From NCBI GenBank assembly GCA_036501185.1, contig DASYAU010000114.1, forward strand, positions 83,847 to 147,846: a stretch of DNA of 64,000 bases, in the 5' to 3' direction. Shown in pieces: positions 45,081 to 56,151 of the stretch. The notes below the pieces were generated by a model. That model was given only the letters and a program-made list of their open reading frames with translations, searched no databases and was not told the origin of the DNA. The translations under genes were made by a program, and so were the position numbers. Position 1 is the stretch's first letter. Every line of letters starts with the position of its first letter. The DNA is from Korobacter sp036501185. Its GTDB lineage: Bacteria > Acidobacteriota > Terriglobia > Terriglobales > Acidobacteriaceae.

Positions 45081-45239
45081 TTACTTTTGGCCGTGTTGCG
45101 ATGCTTCCTCATCTTCCTCAGCGCGCGCCGCGTCGACCCGTTCCTGATGGAACCGTGGTAGTTTCTCTCCGCTTTCGTCCTGGCACGCATTTCCGGCCCG
45201 TGCGCCGCACACTGGACATTTTACGTTGACTAGGCTCAA
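45081..45239 (-). CDS. 52-residue zinc-finger protein
   Basis: Starts at TTG 45239, with GGAGGGGAGA immediately upstream, one of the strongest ribosome binding sites in the window. The product begins SLVNVKCPVCGARAGNACQD and continues KLPRFHQERVDAARAEED. The pattern CPxCGA..G..C...H..R matches the small bacterial zinc-finger family in which three Cys and one His bind zinc. The tail is acidic. No neighbours on the same strand nearby, so probably monocistronic. The family is thought to bind nucleic acid or protein; the function is unproven. Confidence 0.7.
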   Translation of the reverse strand: MSLVNVKCPVCGARAGNACQDESGEKLPRFHQERVDAARAEEDEEASQHGQK

Positions 45240-45642
45240 TCTCCCCTCCAAGGGCTAGCACTGAAAGCTGGCCAGTGCAAAGGTATCGCCGGGATGACCC
45301 GAAATAAGGTCAGCTCAATCATGGACACATGCCTGGCTCAAGATGCCCGCATGAGAGACGTAAAGAAATCCCTCAAGCGTGGGTCAGACTTTGGTGGGTG
45401 TGAATCGTGGGGATTGGTGCAGTGGAGGAAAGTCAGCCTCGCGACGAATACTCTTACCGTGGCCAGTCGAAAACGGTTACAGGATCCGGGCGCGCGATCT
45501 TCCTGAATGGACGCGTCGCCCCCGTGCTGACGATGCCCTGGTGGACGCGATGGCAGTCCTCGAAAGGCCGAAAATTGCCGAGCCCTCCCCCACCGTCAGG
45601 AAAACGACGAGCGGCAAGAGTTCAGTAAGTTATAGAAAAGAA
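45240..45642. other. No supported gene upstream of tRNA-Asn
   Basis: Two overlapping plus-strand frames (45379-45657 and 45407-45628) have no good start site and no recognisable motif. They may be remnants. Nothing else stands out. Confidence 0.3.
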
Positions 45643-45717
<75 letters not shown>

Positions 45718-45829
45718 GTGTGGCGAACGCATCAGGACGACGCGTTTTGAATTGTATCGACTTCATTGTAAGCGAGCCGCCGCCGCTCCGTCAAAACTCC
45801 CGTCGTGTTCCTTTCGTGGGACACGTCCT

Positions 45830-46711
45830 TCACCAATACCACTCCGACGAATCCATCTGCGGCTCATTCCCCGGTGCGTAAATTCCGTATTTTTCTCCCA
45901 GCCAATCCGCCAATTTTCTCGGAACTACAGCCGCAATCTCCTGCCACGTCACCACCTGGCAGCGCATCTTCAACTCGTAATCACGAACGCATTGCATCAC
46001 CGCGAACCACTGTTCGCGCAGGTCCGGACGCCGCCCATCCACCACCACACAAAATCGCGATCCACACGCCTGCGCCGCCAACACACTCCGCAAAAGTTGA
46101 TACGACGCATAACCATCTTCGATCCGCGGCAGCCGCAGCCGATCGAATACCTCGCAAAAATCTCGATATCGCTCCACGCTCGATGGCCGGCAGCACTGAA
46201 AATCCGACTCAGTCAGCTTCGCTTCCACCAGTACATCGCCGACCCGCATATCGACTTCGGTGCGATCACGATGGCCATTTTCTATCGACGCCGCCACCCT
46301 CACCCCGAACTCCGGCCGCTCTTCCACCGGAACTCCCATCAGCCGCTGCAACTTCCCTTCGGCCAGCGCTTGCGGATTACAGAAGATGTTCATCAGCAGC
46401 GCATCGGAGCTGGTGCAGGCGTCCAACTCCTTCCATCTCGCTTCTTTAGGAAGGTTTCGCCGCCCGGTGTGCGGTTTCTGAAGTCGTTTCCGCCACCCCG
46501 CGTCTCGTATGATCGCCGCGTAGCTCTCCGGAAAGAAATTGCCGTGCTCCGTTTCGCAAGCCGCGTACACCACGACCTCTTCCTTCCCATAGCCCGAAAC
46601 CGACGCCAAGTGCCGCTCTTCTGCGAACTTTTTATTTCGCGCTATAATTTCGCGTCGCAACGCCCGCGCATATCCGAAACCGATCGACGTAAACGACGAC
46701 ATCCTATTCAT
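45830..46711 (-). CDS. PD-(D/E)XK-like nuclease-fold protein of unknown role
   Basis: Protein of 293 residues from ATG 46711, which follows AGGGTAGG; the open frame extends upstream without a plausible start. Residues around 170-185 read RTEVDMRVGDVLVEAKLTES, the Asp ... Glu-x-Lys arrangement of PD-(D/E)XK nucleases. A C-terminal block (AQACGSRFCVVVDGRRPDLR) resembles the later strands of that fold. Similar stand-alone proteins are sometimes annotated as PGN_0703-like putative restriction endonucleases; I recognise the likeness but cannot verify it. No methyltransferase gene adjoins it, so a restriction-modification role is not supported here. Confidence 0.6.
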   Translation of the reverse strand: MNRMSSFTSIGFGYARALRREIIARNKKFAEERHLASVSGYGKEEVVVYAACETEHGNFFPESYAAIIRDAGWRKRLQKPHTGRRNLPKEARWKELDACTSSDALLMNIFCNPQALAEGKLQRLMGVPVEERPEFGVRVAASIENGHRDRTEVDMRVGDVLVEAKLTESDFQCCRPSSVERYRDFCEVFDRLRLPRIEDGYASYQLLRSVLAAQACGSRFCVVVDGRRPDLREQWFAVMQCVRDYELKMRCQVVTWQEIAAVVPRKLADWLGEKYGIYAPGNEPQMDSSEWYW

Positions 46712-47130
46712 CCTACCCTGCCGCGGAATTGACCCCGCTGCTCGTAAAATGTTATAAAAACTCGCCCTTGCGGTGTGTTTTTCCGGCAAATTTGGGGCCT
46801 GAAATACACGATCTCCCTCGACGAGCGCCGAATTTGCGCCCGGCGGGGTGTATCCCGACGCGGCCAAACCTCAAAACACTTCGTTCTTGAAGTGGAAGCG
46901 CGTTCCACCGGCGACCCGGTGTGTTGGGAAATTTCCGATTTTGGTCAGACCGCCTGCTCACTCTGTTTGCAATACGTGTGCAGTCGCCTGTCCATAGGAG
47001 AAAATTGTTGGTGCTGCAATTTTGGCCCACCAACACCTGCTACTCAAGTAGTGGCGGTAATCCGGTAACGAACTTTATTTGTGGAGAGCCATACGTCTGT
47101 CCAGTCGTACCCTCTCCCGGAGGAATTTCA
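46712..47130. promoter_or_regulatory. Divergent spacer between nuclease-like gene and pyrophosphatase
   Basis: 419 bp that must hold both promoters. The plus-strand frame is open from 46921 into the pyrophosphatase but lacks a membrane-protein N-terminus, and the ribosome binding site is at 47119-47124, so it is treated as leader. No operator or riboswitch fold recognised. Confidence 0.3.
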
Positions 47131-49620
<2,490 letters not shown>

Positions 49621-49636
49621 CTCACCCACAGCAACG

Positions 49637-49667
49637 AGCGCCATCCACAAGGATGGCGCTTTTTTTT
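49637..49667 (+). terminator. Terminator of hppA
   Basis: AGCGCCATCC (49637-49646), loop ACAA, GGATGGCGCT (49651-49660), then a run of T. A perfect 10-bp stem 17 bases past the stop codon; a textbook factor-independent terminator. Confidence 0.95.
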
Positions 49668-49741
49668 GCCTGTCGTTCTGCTGTAATCCTCAAGCGCAAC
49701 CGTTCGTACTCTCGCGAAGTGCAGGTCGGGAATTTGCCAAC

Positions 49742-49912
49742 GCCCTCACCCTCGCCACGCCGCAAGCGCGAAGCGCGCCGCTCTTAAAGCCCGGGGCGCA
49801 GCCCCGGGGACGCACGCCCGGATAATCCCCAAGCCCGCTTCGCGGGCGGCACGCTCCCGCAAGCGAGGCGCTGAGCCTCGCGTCTTTCAATCCGGCACTG
49901 CGCAACCTACCA
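49742..49912. repeat. Palindrome-rich intergenic repeat, copy 1
   Basis: About 171 bp, repeated with few changes at 49941-50113. It contains three perfect hairpins: CCCGGGGC/GCCCCGGG (49790-49808), GCCCGC/GCGGGC (49833-49847) and GCGAGGC/GCCTCGC (49863-49881), plus a fourth weak one at GCGCGAAGCGCGC. No gene reads through it convincingly. The structure resembles REP/BIME-type elements. Start and end are set by where similarity to copy 2 stops. Confidence 0.85.
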
Positions 49913-49940
49913 AGGCCACTTCTGCCGATACCCCCCACAT

Positions 49941-50113
49941 GCCCTCACCCTCGCCACGCCCCAAGCGCGAAGCGCGCGCCGCTCTTAAAGCCCGGGGCGC
50001 AGCCCCTGGGAAGCATGCCCGGATAATCCCCAAGCCCGCTTCGCGGGCGGCACGCTCCCGCAAGCGAGGCGCTGAGCCTCGCGTCTTTCAATCCGGCGGC
50101 TGCGCAACCTACC
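49941..50113. repeat. Palindrome-rich intergenic repeat, copy 2
   Basis: Second tandem copy, same orientation, 28 bp after copy 1. The GCCCGC/GCGGGC and GCGAGGC/GCCTCGC hairpins are unchanged. The CCCGGGGC hairpin carries one mismatch (GCCCCTGGG). Small indels (GCGCGC expanded by two bases; CACTG replaced by CGGCTG) distinguish it from copy 1. Confidence 0.85.
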
Positions 50114-50164
50114 CGCGCCCCACAATCTCTCTCGCTTCTCGCCACCAACCGCGTCCGCGCGCCT

Positions 50165-50542
50165 CTACCGCACCTCATCCCGCATGTTCGTCTTAATATG
50201 CTTGGCCAACTTCTCAATCTCTTCTGCTTTTTTCACCACGTCCAACGACAATACATTCTCATTGCTCTTATCCACTGAATCCTTGAGCTCGGTCGCAAGC
50301 TGAAGCAGCCGTGTACTGTCGTCTTTGAGCTGCTTTTCGCGCTTCTCGCGTTGCTGCTTCTCCATCTGGTGTTGCTGTTCTTTCGATTCCAACGGCGCAC
50401 CGTTGTTAACACTCCGATGTGGCGAGAACTGCGGGTCTGGCGACGGCGATTCCGCCGGCGTCCCGCTCTGCCCACCCGCAACCGCAATGGCGAAAATGAT
50501 GAACAGAGAAATGTATGCAAACCGCACTGCCGCGCGTTTCAT
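50165..50542 (-). CDS. Small secreted coiled-coil protein
   Basis: Protein of 125 residues. Signal peptide at residues 1-24 (FAYISLFIIFAIAVAGGQ), then a Pro/Ser-rich linker, then a highly charged, Gln/Lys/Glu-rich helical region (QQHQMEKQQREKREKQLKDD; ELKDSVDKSNENVLSLDVVK) that should form a coiled coil. ATG 50542 follows GAGGG. Divergent from mscS with 90 bp between. No family recognised; likely a periplasmic or envelope structural protein. Confidence 0.65.
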   Translation of the reverse strand: MKRAAVRFAYISLFIIFAIAVAGGQSGTPAESPSPDPQFSPHRSVNNGAPLESKEQQHQMEKQQREKREKQLKDDSTRLLQLATELKDSVDKSNENVLSLDVVKKAEEIEKLAKHIKTNMRDEVR

Positions 50543-50615
50543 ATCAAAACCCTCGTAGGATCGCTCGATTTCATTATATGCAGCGGCCCGTCGCCGACTC
50601 GAGACCGCCGACAGT

Positions 50616-50624
50616 TGTTATAAT
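50616..50624 (+). promoter_or_regulatory. Extended -10 promoter, probably giving a near-leaderless mscS transcript
   Basis: TGTTATAAT has the extended -10 TGn plus a perfect TATAAT (50619-50624) and no good -35. It ends 8 bases before the ATG at 50633, so transcription would begin about at the start codon. That fits the absence of a ribosome binding site. Confidence 0.5.
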
Positions 50625-50632
50625 CCGCGAAA

Positions 50633-51556
50633 ATGCACTCTTCCCTAGCCAGTCTGACGTCCCCCATCACCGCCGCCGTACAAAGTCACAAGCACCTCGT
50701 CGGCCTCTTCGACCAATGGTCCGACGATACCTTCGACTTCGTTCGCCACGATGTCCCCAAGATCCTCACCGTCATCATCATTGCCCTCATCCTCATCCGG
50801 ATCCTCCGCCTCATTACCCGCCGCCTCTCCCACATCAGCAAGACCGGCCAACTGCCCAGCGGTGTCCGCGCCCAACAAATCCGTACTCTCTCCGGTGTCG
50901 TTTATTCGGTCGGCGTCTTTGTCATCCTCTTTCTCACCATCATGTCGGTGCTCGACACCGTCAACATCAACATCAAGCCGCTATTAGCCAGCGCCGGCAT
51001 CGTTGGCCTGGCCATCGGCTTCGGCGCGCAGACGCTGGTACACGACGTCGTCACCGGGTTCTTCATCCTCGTCGAAAATCAATTCGAGATCGGCGACACC
51101 GTAAAGCTCGTCGATCGCACCGGTGTCGTCGAGGTCATGAGCCTCCGCCGCACCGTCCTGCGCGACAGTGACGGTTCCCTGCACGTCATCCCGAACAGCT
51201 CCATCACCGTCGTCACCAATTACACCCGCGACTGGACACAGATCGCCATGCATGTCTCCGTTGCCTACAACGAGCCCAGCGAAAAAGTAACCAAGCTCCT
51301 CAACGAGGTCGGTACCGAGTTGCAGAATGACCCAGCCTACGGGCCATCCATCGTCGGCAAGCCCGAGGTGCCCGGCATCGAAAAAATTTCCGCGCAGGAA
51401 GTGGATTACCTGATGTTGGTAAAGACCACGCCCGGCCAGCAATATGTTGTAAGCCGCGAATTGAGGCGTCGCATTAAGGAATGTTTCCAGCGCAACCAAG
51501 TCCAGCCCGGCGGTCCATCCCAGGTTTACGTGCTCGACAAGCCGCCGGCAAAGTGA
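50633..51556 (+). CDS. Small-conductance mechanosensitive channel (MscS family)
   Basis: Membrane protein of 307 residues. An N-terminal amphipathic part is followed by two helices (ILTVIIIALILIRILRLI; VYSVGVFVILFLTIMSVL) and the pore helix LLASAGIVGLAIGFGAQTLV with the Gly/Ala packing typical of MscS TM3. The beta domain signature GFFILVENQFEIGDTVKL and the cytoplasmic alpha/beta domain follow. It should open on membrane tension to release solutes under hypo-osmotic shock. Length matches E. coli MscS (286). The gene is preceded by an extended -10 element so close that a leaderless message is likely, and is followed 39 bp later by the gene at 51596. Confidence 0.93.
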   Translation: MHSSLASLTSPITAAVQSHKHLVGLFDQWSDDTFDFVRHDVPKILTVIIIALILIRILRLITRRLSHISKTGQLPSGVRAQQIRTLSGVVYSVGVFVILFLTIMSVLDTVNINIKPLLASAGIVGLAIGFGAQTLVHDVVTGFFILVENQFEIGDTVKLVDRTGVVEVMSLRRTVLRDSDGSLHVIPNSSITVVTNYTRDWTQIAMHVSVAYNEPSEKVTKLLNEVGTELQNDPAYGPSIVGKPEVPGIEKISAQEVDYLMLVKTTPGQQYVVSRELRRRIKECFQRNQVQPGGPSQVYVLDKPPAK

Positions 51557-51595
51557 ACATCTGCCACTGGCGATCTCGCATCTTAGCTTTCGAGT

Positions 51596-52249
51596 ATGTG
51601 GCGGTCGGCCCTGATTGACGGTGGCGTTGCAGCGGGAATCCTCGCCATCTGGTATTTCTCGTGGCGCTACTGGCTTCGCCGGCGCTCTGAAGTTGTCCTC
51701 AGCTGGCTCCACGTCGCCTTCCATCGTCACGGCAAAATCGCCGGCATCGAGTGGCTCTCAGCCTCGCGCTTTCAGGTAAAACTGCACCCCAGGGCTTCGG
51801 CCTTCCGAGACGCCCAACTGGTCGTGCAGCTCGCCCCGCGCGAGATGCCCTTCAGTTGGCTCTGGTATCGCCTTCGCAAGCACCAGGAAACTGCAACCTT
51901 CGCCGCGAACCTCGATCCGCCTCCGCCTTTCAATCTCGATGTAAGGAACCATCGCTGGTGCGGCAGCTCCATCTCCCCCAGCGAGGCTGTCCGAGAGTGG
52001 CAAGGCGAACGTCTCGCTCCCATGGTCATCACCACTCGCAAGGATTGGCAGCACGAAATCGTCAACATGATGGACGCGCTCGCCGCCTCGCGCAGCTTCG
52101 ACTTCCTCAAAATCGCCTTCCGCAAAGAAGCCCCAAACTTCTCCGCCACCATCGCGCTGAACGCCATGCAGCCCGACGCCCAAGCCGAATTCAACGTCTT
52201 CGACGTAATCCGCGAACTCGCAACCAGCTCCTCCCCCTCCGCCTTCTAA
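51596..52249 (+). CDS. Membrane-anchored hypothetical protein
   Basis: Protein of 217 residues from ATG 51596. One N-terminal membrane segment (LIDGGVAAGILAIWYFSWRY) is followed by a soluble alpha/beta-looking domain with no recognised motif. It starts 39 bp after the MscS gene on the same strand, so co-transcription is likely. No function can be assigned from sequence. Confidence 0.65.
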   Translation: MWRSALIDGGVAAGILAIWYFSWRYWLRRRSEVVLSWLHVAFHRHGKIAGIEWLSASRFQVKLHPRASAFRDAQLVVQLAPREMPFSWLWYRLRKHQETATFAANLDPPPPFNLDVRNHRWCGSSISPSEAVREWQGERLAPMVITTRKDWQHEIVNMMDALAASRSFDFLKIAFRKEAPNFSATIALNAMQPDAQAEFNVFDVIRELATSSSPSAF

Positions 52250-52967
52250 TTCCCGTTCTCCAGGAATGTCCGCAGACCAAATGCTTTAACAAAACGGAAC
52301 GCACGCCGTGCATTCCTGCGCTCCAAAATCGACGCTTTTTCGCACTTTTTGTGGTCCTGGATCCGTTTTCGCGCATTCCCCCGCGCGTCCTCCCGATACC
52401 GCCGAAACTCTCTGTTCATGCTCCTTTCAGCGATATTGCCGCAAATTTCCCTTATTCCACGCGCGGCCGCCCACTCCCAAATCATGCAAAAAAGTGCGCT
52501 AAAAACCTCGTTTTTGCGCTTCATTTCGTCCATTTAGCAGTCCGAACACCTATTTTTTCACTCCAAATTCGCCCTTTTTGCAGCTTCAAATCACGCCCCA
52601 ATGTGCCCCGGCTCACAGCCCACATAACATCAATCGTCTATCGTGAGCATGTGGGGCAATGTCCCCACCACCGAACAGCTCTTTCAAAACCGAACCGCCA
52701 GCTCCGGACAGTAGGACGAAAAATCCCCCAGGAACCTCTGGGTCTCTGTGCCTCTGTGGTGGATTTTCCGGCGAAACGCACCAAAACTGTCCCATAACTC
52801 CCACGCCGAGAGGACTTTACCCGCAACTCATACGCCTGCAGGACTTTGCAAGTTTTCCACAGCCTAAGCTGCTGAAAACAAATAAAACCATGGGGGAGGG
52901 GGAGGGGGTACTCACGCTTGCGACGCACCTTCATGCAGTAGTGATAAAGTGAGCCCAAGAGGCAATC
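52250..52967. other. 718-bp stretch without a supported gene
   Basis: Stop-poor frames on both strands exist, but none has both a start site and protein-like composition. It contains an imperfect hairpin (GCGCTAAAAAC / GTTTTTGCGC, about 52496-52519) and a G-rich track of three G5 runs separated by single A at 52893-52909. Nothing else recognised. Confidence 0.4.
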
Positions 52968-53345
52968 ATGCGGATTCTCACCAAGCGTTTCGAGAACGTG
53001 CAGGTAATTACGATGGCGAGCTTGCGCCAGCATCTGGAGCAAATCTCCAGCAAAGATTGCCGCTTTTCCATCGACAAAGCCCGCTCCGGACGCGTTTCTG
53101 TGCGCGCAGAATGCTGCCACGGCGGCAAGAAAGTTCGCCCCGCGGTGGTTCTGCCAACGTACCCCACAGGCCATGAGCACGACGATCCCGTGAACCCGAA
53201 CGTCGTCCTCGATCCCATCGAGTTTCACGACGCGGATTCGACCCATTTGCGCGAGGTGTTTGAACCGCTGCTGGGAAGCGCGGTGTTGCAGTATTACGAG
53301 AAGATGCACCCGGCGGCGCAGCTACAGATGACGCGATGCTGCTGA
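52968..53345 (+). CDS. Hypothetical protein
   Basis: Protein of 125 residues from ATG 52968, with AAGAGG seven bases upstream. No signal peptide or membrane segment. It contains a basic N-terminal half and a more acidic C-terminal half (VLDPIEFHDADSTHLREVFE). No family recognised. A longer frame on the opposite strand (52638-53309) is judged a shadow because it lacks a ribosome binding site. The gene ends convergently 34 bp from the reductase gene. Confidence 0.55.
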   Translation: MRILTKRFENVQVITMASLRQHLEQISSKDCRFSIDKARSGRVSVRAECCHGGKKVRPAVVLPTYPTGHEHDDPVNPNVVLDPIEFHDADSTHLREVFEPLLGSAVLQYYEKMHPAAQLQMTRCC

Positions 53346-53376
53346 AGCAAGTGGCCGGAGCCCCGGCCCTTCAGCA
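53340..53376. terminator. Possible bidirectional hairpin between convergent genes
   Basis: TGCTGAAG (53340-53347) pairs with CTTCAGCA (53369-53376), enclosing GGCCGG/CCGGCC (53353-53368). It spans the stop codon of the upstream gene and sits just past the convergent stop. No T run on either side, so termination is uncertain. Confidence 0.4.
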
Positions 53377-53379
53377 ACG

Positions 53380-54228
53380 TTATTTCTTCTCGAGCAGCGC
53401 CAGCGTAGCCGCGTAGTCGTCGTTCGAGTGCCCGGCTTTCGCAGCCTCCTCATAGATCTTGAGCACGGATTCGAGACCGGGCAGCTTGAGGTGAACAGTC
53501 TTCGACGCGTCCTCAACAAGATGAAGATCTTTTTTCATCAGGCGCAGCGGGAAGTTGGGCGAGTAATCGCGCTTGAGCACGAACGACGCTTTGTAATCGA
53601 CCACGCCGGAGCGGACCATGGTGCTCCCCACGAGCTCGACGAACTTTTCCGGATCCACGCCGAGCCGCGTCGCGACCGAATAGCCTTCGATGAAGCCTTC
53701 GTAGATCATCGCGATCTGCAAGTTCAGCGAAATCTTCGAGGCCTGCCCCTTGCCGACATCGCCCATGTGCACGACTTTCTTGCCCATCTGCGCAAAGATT
53801 GGTTGCAGTTTGGCGAGAGTGGCATCGGCCGCGCCGACCATGAAGATAAGCTGCCCAGACTCGGCACCGATCTTCGATCCGGTGATCGGCGCATCGACGT
53901 AATCGGCGCCCTTCGCGCGAACGCGCTCCGCGAACTTGAGGGTCTCCACCGGCGAGATAGTGCTGGAGTCAACCACGATCATGCCCTTGCGTAGCTTGCT
54001 CTCGACGCCATCGGAAGCGAAGAGCACACGCTCGACAGCAGCAGTGTCGGCGACGCACATCCACACAATGTCGACGCCATCAGCGGCCTCGGCGGGCGTT
54101 TTGGCGGTGGTGGCGCCCGGAACGTCTTTCGGCGTGCGGTTCCATACTTTTACTTCGTTGCCGGACTTGGCGAGGTTCGCCGCCATCGGCCGTCCCATAA
54201 TTCCTAAACCTAAAAATGCAATCTTCAT
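53380..54228 (-). CDS. NAD(P)-dependent beta-hydroxyacid dehydrogenase family protein
   Basis: Soluble enzyme of 282 residues in the 3-hydroxyisobutyrate/tartronate-semialdehyde/glyoxylate reductase family. N-terminal Rossmann motif GLGIMGRPMA; an Arg in WNRTPKD at the end of strand two suggests NADP(H) preference. Substrate-binding motif DAPITGSKIGAESGQL; catalytic Lys in MKKDLHL. It reduces or oxidises a short beta-hydroxy acid or semialdehyde; the exact substrate cannot be told. ATG 54228 is chosen because TAAGGAG lies five bases before it. The next gene starts divergently about 100 bp away. Confidence 0.9.
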   Translation of the reverse strand: MKIAFLGLGIMGRPMAANLAKSGNEVKVWNRTPKDVPGATTAKTPAEAADGVDIVWMCVADTAAVERVLFASDGVESKLRKGMIVVDSSTISPVETLKFAERVRAKGADYVDAPITGSKIGAESGQLIFMVGAADATLAKLQPIFAQMGKKVVHMGDVGKGQASKISLNLQIAMIYEGFIEGYSVATRLGVDPEKFVELVGSTMVRSGVVDYKASFVLKRDYSPNFPLRLMKKDLHLVEDASKTVHLKLPGLESVLKIYEEAAKAGHSNDDYAATLALLEKK

Positions 54229-54326
54229 TCCCACTCCTTACTTGAATGGATGATTAGAAACGAGTGCAGCCGCAGGGGTCAAGGAAGCTACCTCACGCGC
54301 AAGAACCTCCGTGTAGACTAACCGCG

Positions 54327-56036
54327 ATGCAAGAGGGAACTCAGGCCCAAGGTGAGCAGCGGCGCTGGCTGCCGGAGTTGGTGACGGCGCTTGTTGCGAT
54401 TGCGGTGTATGCACGCAGCTTCGAGTTCGACTTCGCCTTCGATGATGTCGCCATCATCGTGCACAACATCACGGTGCATTCCTGGCGCTTCCTGCCGGAT
54501 TACTTCACGCGAGACTTGTGGCAGAACGTCCAGCCCAACACCGGATATTACCGTCCGTTAGTGCTGCTGTGGTTCCGCGTGAACGACGCGCTATTCGGGC
54601 TGCATCCGGTGTGGTGGCACCTGACGAGCGTTCTGGCACACACTCTCGCGTCGGTGCTGGTGCTCCGCCTGGCAATGCGTCTCACCGGAAACCAGAAGCT
54701 GTCCTGGATCGCCGGCCTGCTGTTCGCAGTGCACCCGGTACACGTGGAAACGGTGTCGTGGATCTCGGACGTGGTGGATGCGCTGCTGACCGCCTGGTTC
54801 GTCGGCGGCATGCTCTGCTTCCTCCGCTGGCGCGCAACCCGGAGAGCGGCATGGCTGGCGGCCTCCCTGCTTTGCTACAGCGGAGCGATGCTGACCAAAG
54901 AGCCCGGATTCGTACTTCCGGCGGTGCTGTTTCTGTACGTCCTTATGATGGAAACGGAGCCGCTTGGAGCGAGGGTGAAGAACGCATTCATCGCCATTCT
55001 GGCGTACATCCCGCTCGCGGTGATTTACTTATTCGCGAGGCATCACGCAATCCGCGGATTTTCGGTACAACTGCAGCCGATGTCCGACATCTCGATTCTC
55101 TTAACAATCCCGACTGTGCTGTGGGCGTACTTGCGATCATTGCTCCTCCCGTTTGGACTGGGCCCGTTTTACGACCTCCCACGCGTGACAGCCGCAGCTT
55201 GGCAAACGTTTTTCTCGCCGCTGATTGGAGTGCTGGCAGTCGCCGCACTGGTATGTCTGGTGGCGCGCAAGGCCAGCGGGGCTACGACACGATTCGTCGC
55301 GTTTGCAATAGCGTGGAGCGTAGTGACCATTGCACCGGCGCTCGATTTGCCGGCATTTCCGCCGAGCGAAATGGTGCACGACCGCTACATCTATTTGGCG
55401 TCAGTAGGATTTTGCTTGCTCGCCGCCGCGGTGCTGGGGCACCTTGAGACGCGAACCGCAGCACTCGCGACGGTGGCAATCGTGCTTGCGTTGGGAGCGC
55501 TCAGTTTCCGGCAGCAGGGATTCTGGCGCGACGACATCACCATGTTCTCGCGCGGGGTAGAGATCTCTCCGCACAACGACAATGCCGAGGCCGGTCTCGC
55601 AACCCTGGTGGCGCGCAAAGGCGACTATCCGCTCGCGATTTCGCTGTACCGGGACGTGCTCAAGCGAAACCCGACGCAAATGAATGCGAATTTGAATCTT
55701 GGCTGGACGTACGTGCTGCTCGGCGATTACGCCAACGCCGAGCCGTTCCTTACCACCGCAGCCACGCATTACACGAATTCCCCAGACCCATTCATTTATT
55801 TAGGCGTGCTGTACTCCGAGACGAACCGGCTCGATTTAGCGCTGGCGAGTCTGCGAAGAGCGGAAGCGCTGAGCGTTCCGCGGGCCTCAATCCACGAACA
55901 GATCAGCGAAGTGCTGGAGCGAAAGGGCGACATCGCGGGAGCTATTGGCGAAATGGAGACCGCGCTACAAATCGCGCCCAACGATCCACGACTGGCGACG
56001 CGCTTGCGAGAGTTACAGTCGCGATCTACACGCTAG
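54327..56036 (+). CDS. TMTC-like membrane glycosyltransferase with C-terminal TPRs
   Basis: Protein of 569 residues. About ten membrane helices cover residues 15-400, beginning after a short charged N-terminus. The first periplasmic loop contains FDFAFDDVAIIVHN, the acidic pair seen in GT-C-fold enzymes and in TMTC/O-mannosyltransferase-like proteins. The C-terminal 160 residues are tetratricopeptide repeats (NPTQMNANLNLGWTYVLLGD; DPFIYLGVLYSETNRLDLAL). The likely activity is transfer of a lipid-linked sugar outside the inner membrane, with TPRs binding the acceptor; donor and acceptor unknown. ATG 54327 has no clear ribosome binding site; an in-frame ATG at 54264 is the alternative. Confidence 0.82.
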   Translation: MQEGTQAQGEQRRWLPELVTALVAIAVYARSFEFDFAFDDVAIIVHNITVHSWRFLPDYFTRDLWQNVQPNTGYYRPLVLLWFRVNDALFGLHPVWWHLTSVLAHTLASVLVLRLAMRLTGNQKLSWIAGLLFAVHPVHVETVSWISDVVDALLTAWFVGGMLCFLRWRATRRAAWLAASLLCYSGAMLTKEPGFVLPAVLFLYVLMMETEPLGARVKNAFIAILAYIPLAVIYLFARHHAIRGFSVQLQPMSDISILLTIPTVLWAYLRSLLLPFGLGPFYDLPRVTAAAWQTFFSPLIGVLAVAALVCLVARKASGATTRFVAFAIAWSVVTIAPALDLPAFPPSEMVHDRYIYLASVGFCLLAAAVLGHLETRTAALATVAIVLALGALSFRQQGFWRDDITMFSRGVEISPHNDNAEAGLATLVARKGDYPLAISLYRDVLKRNPTQMNANLNLGWTYVLLGDYANAEPFLTTAATHYTNSPDPFIYLGVLYSETNRLDLALASLRRAEALSVPRASIHEQISEVLERKGDIAGAIGEMETALQIAPNDPRLATRLRELQSRSTR

Positions 56037-56089
56037 TTATAGCCAGCTTGTCAGGAGTAATTGCCTTCGCTCGATCGGGATGACTGGTT

Positions 56090-56118
56090 TTGAGAGCCCG
56101 CAGCGCCTTTGTTATAAT
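56090..56118 (+). promoter_or_regulatory. Sigma70-type promoter for tRNA-Leu
   Basis: TTGAGA (56090-56095), a 17-bp spacer and TATAAT (56113-56118), with TGT directly before the -10. It lies 33 bp before the mature tRNA, the expected distance for a short 5' leader. Confidence 0.75.
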
Positions 56119-56151
56119 CAGCTTGCCTCACACGTGTTCTTGGAAACCTCT

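Noticed and set aside
49742..50113. CRISPR array
   Set aside because: Only two units of about 171 bp with no short direct repeats and unique spacers; palindromes inside the unit fit a REP-like element.
51751..52797. 348-codon plus-strand frame overlapping the gene at 51596
   Set aside because: Composition is Pro/Arg-rich and low in plausible structure. The frame at 51596 has an N-terminal membrane helix and better start context.
52893..52909. G-quadruplex element (three G5 runs)
   Set aside because: Only three separate runs, not near a recognised promoter or gene start in a way that suggests function; kept as a note in the spacer entry.
52638..53309. 223-codon minus-strand frame
   Set aside because: Opposite the better supported gene at 52968; no ribosome binding site and no recognised motif.
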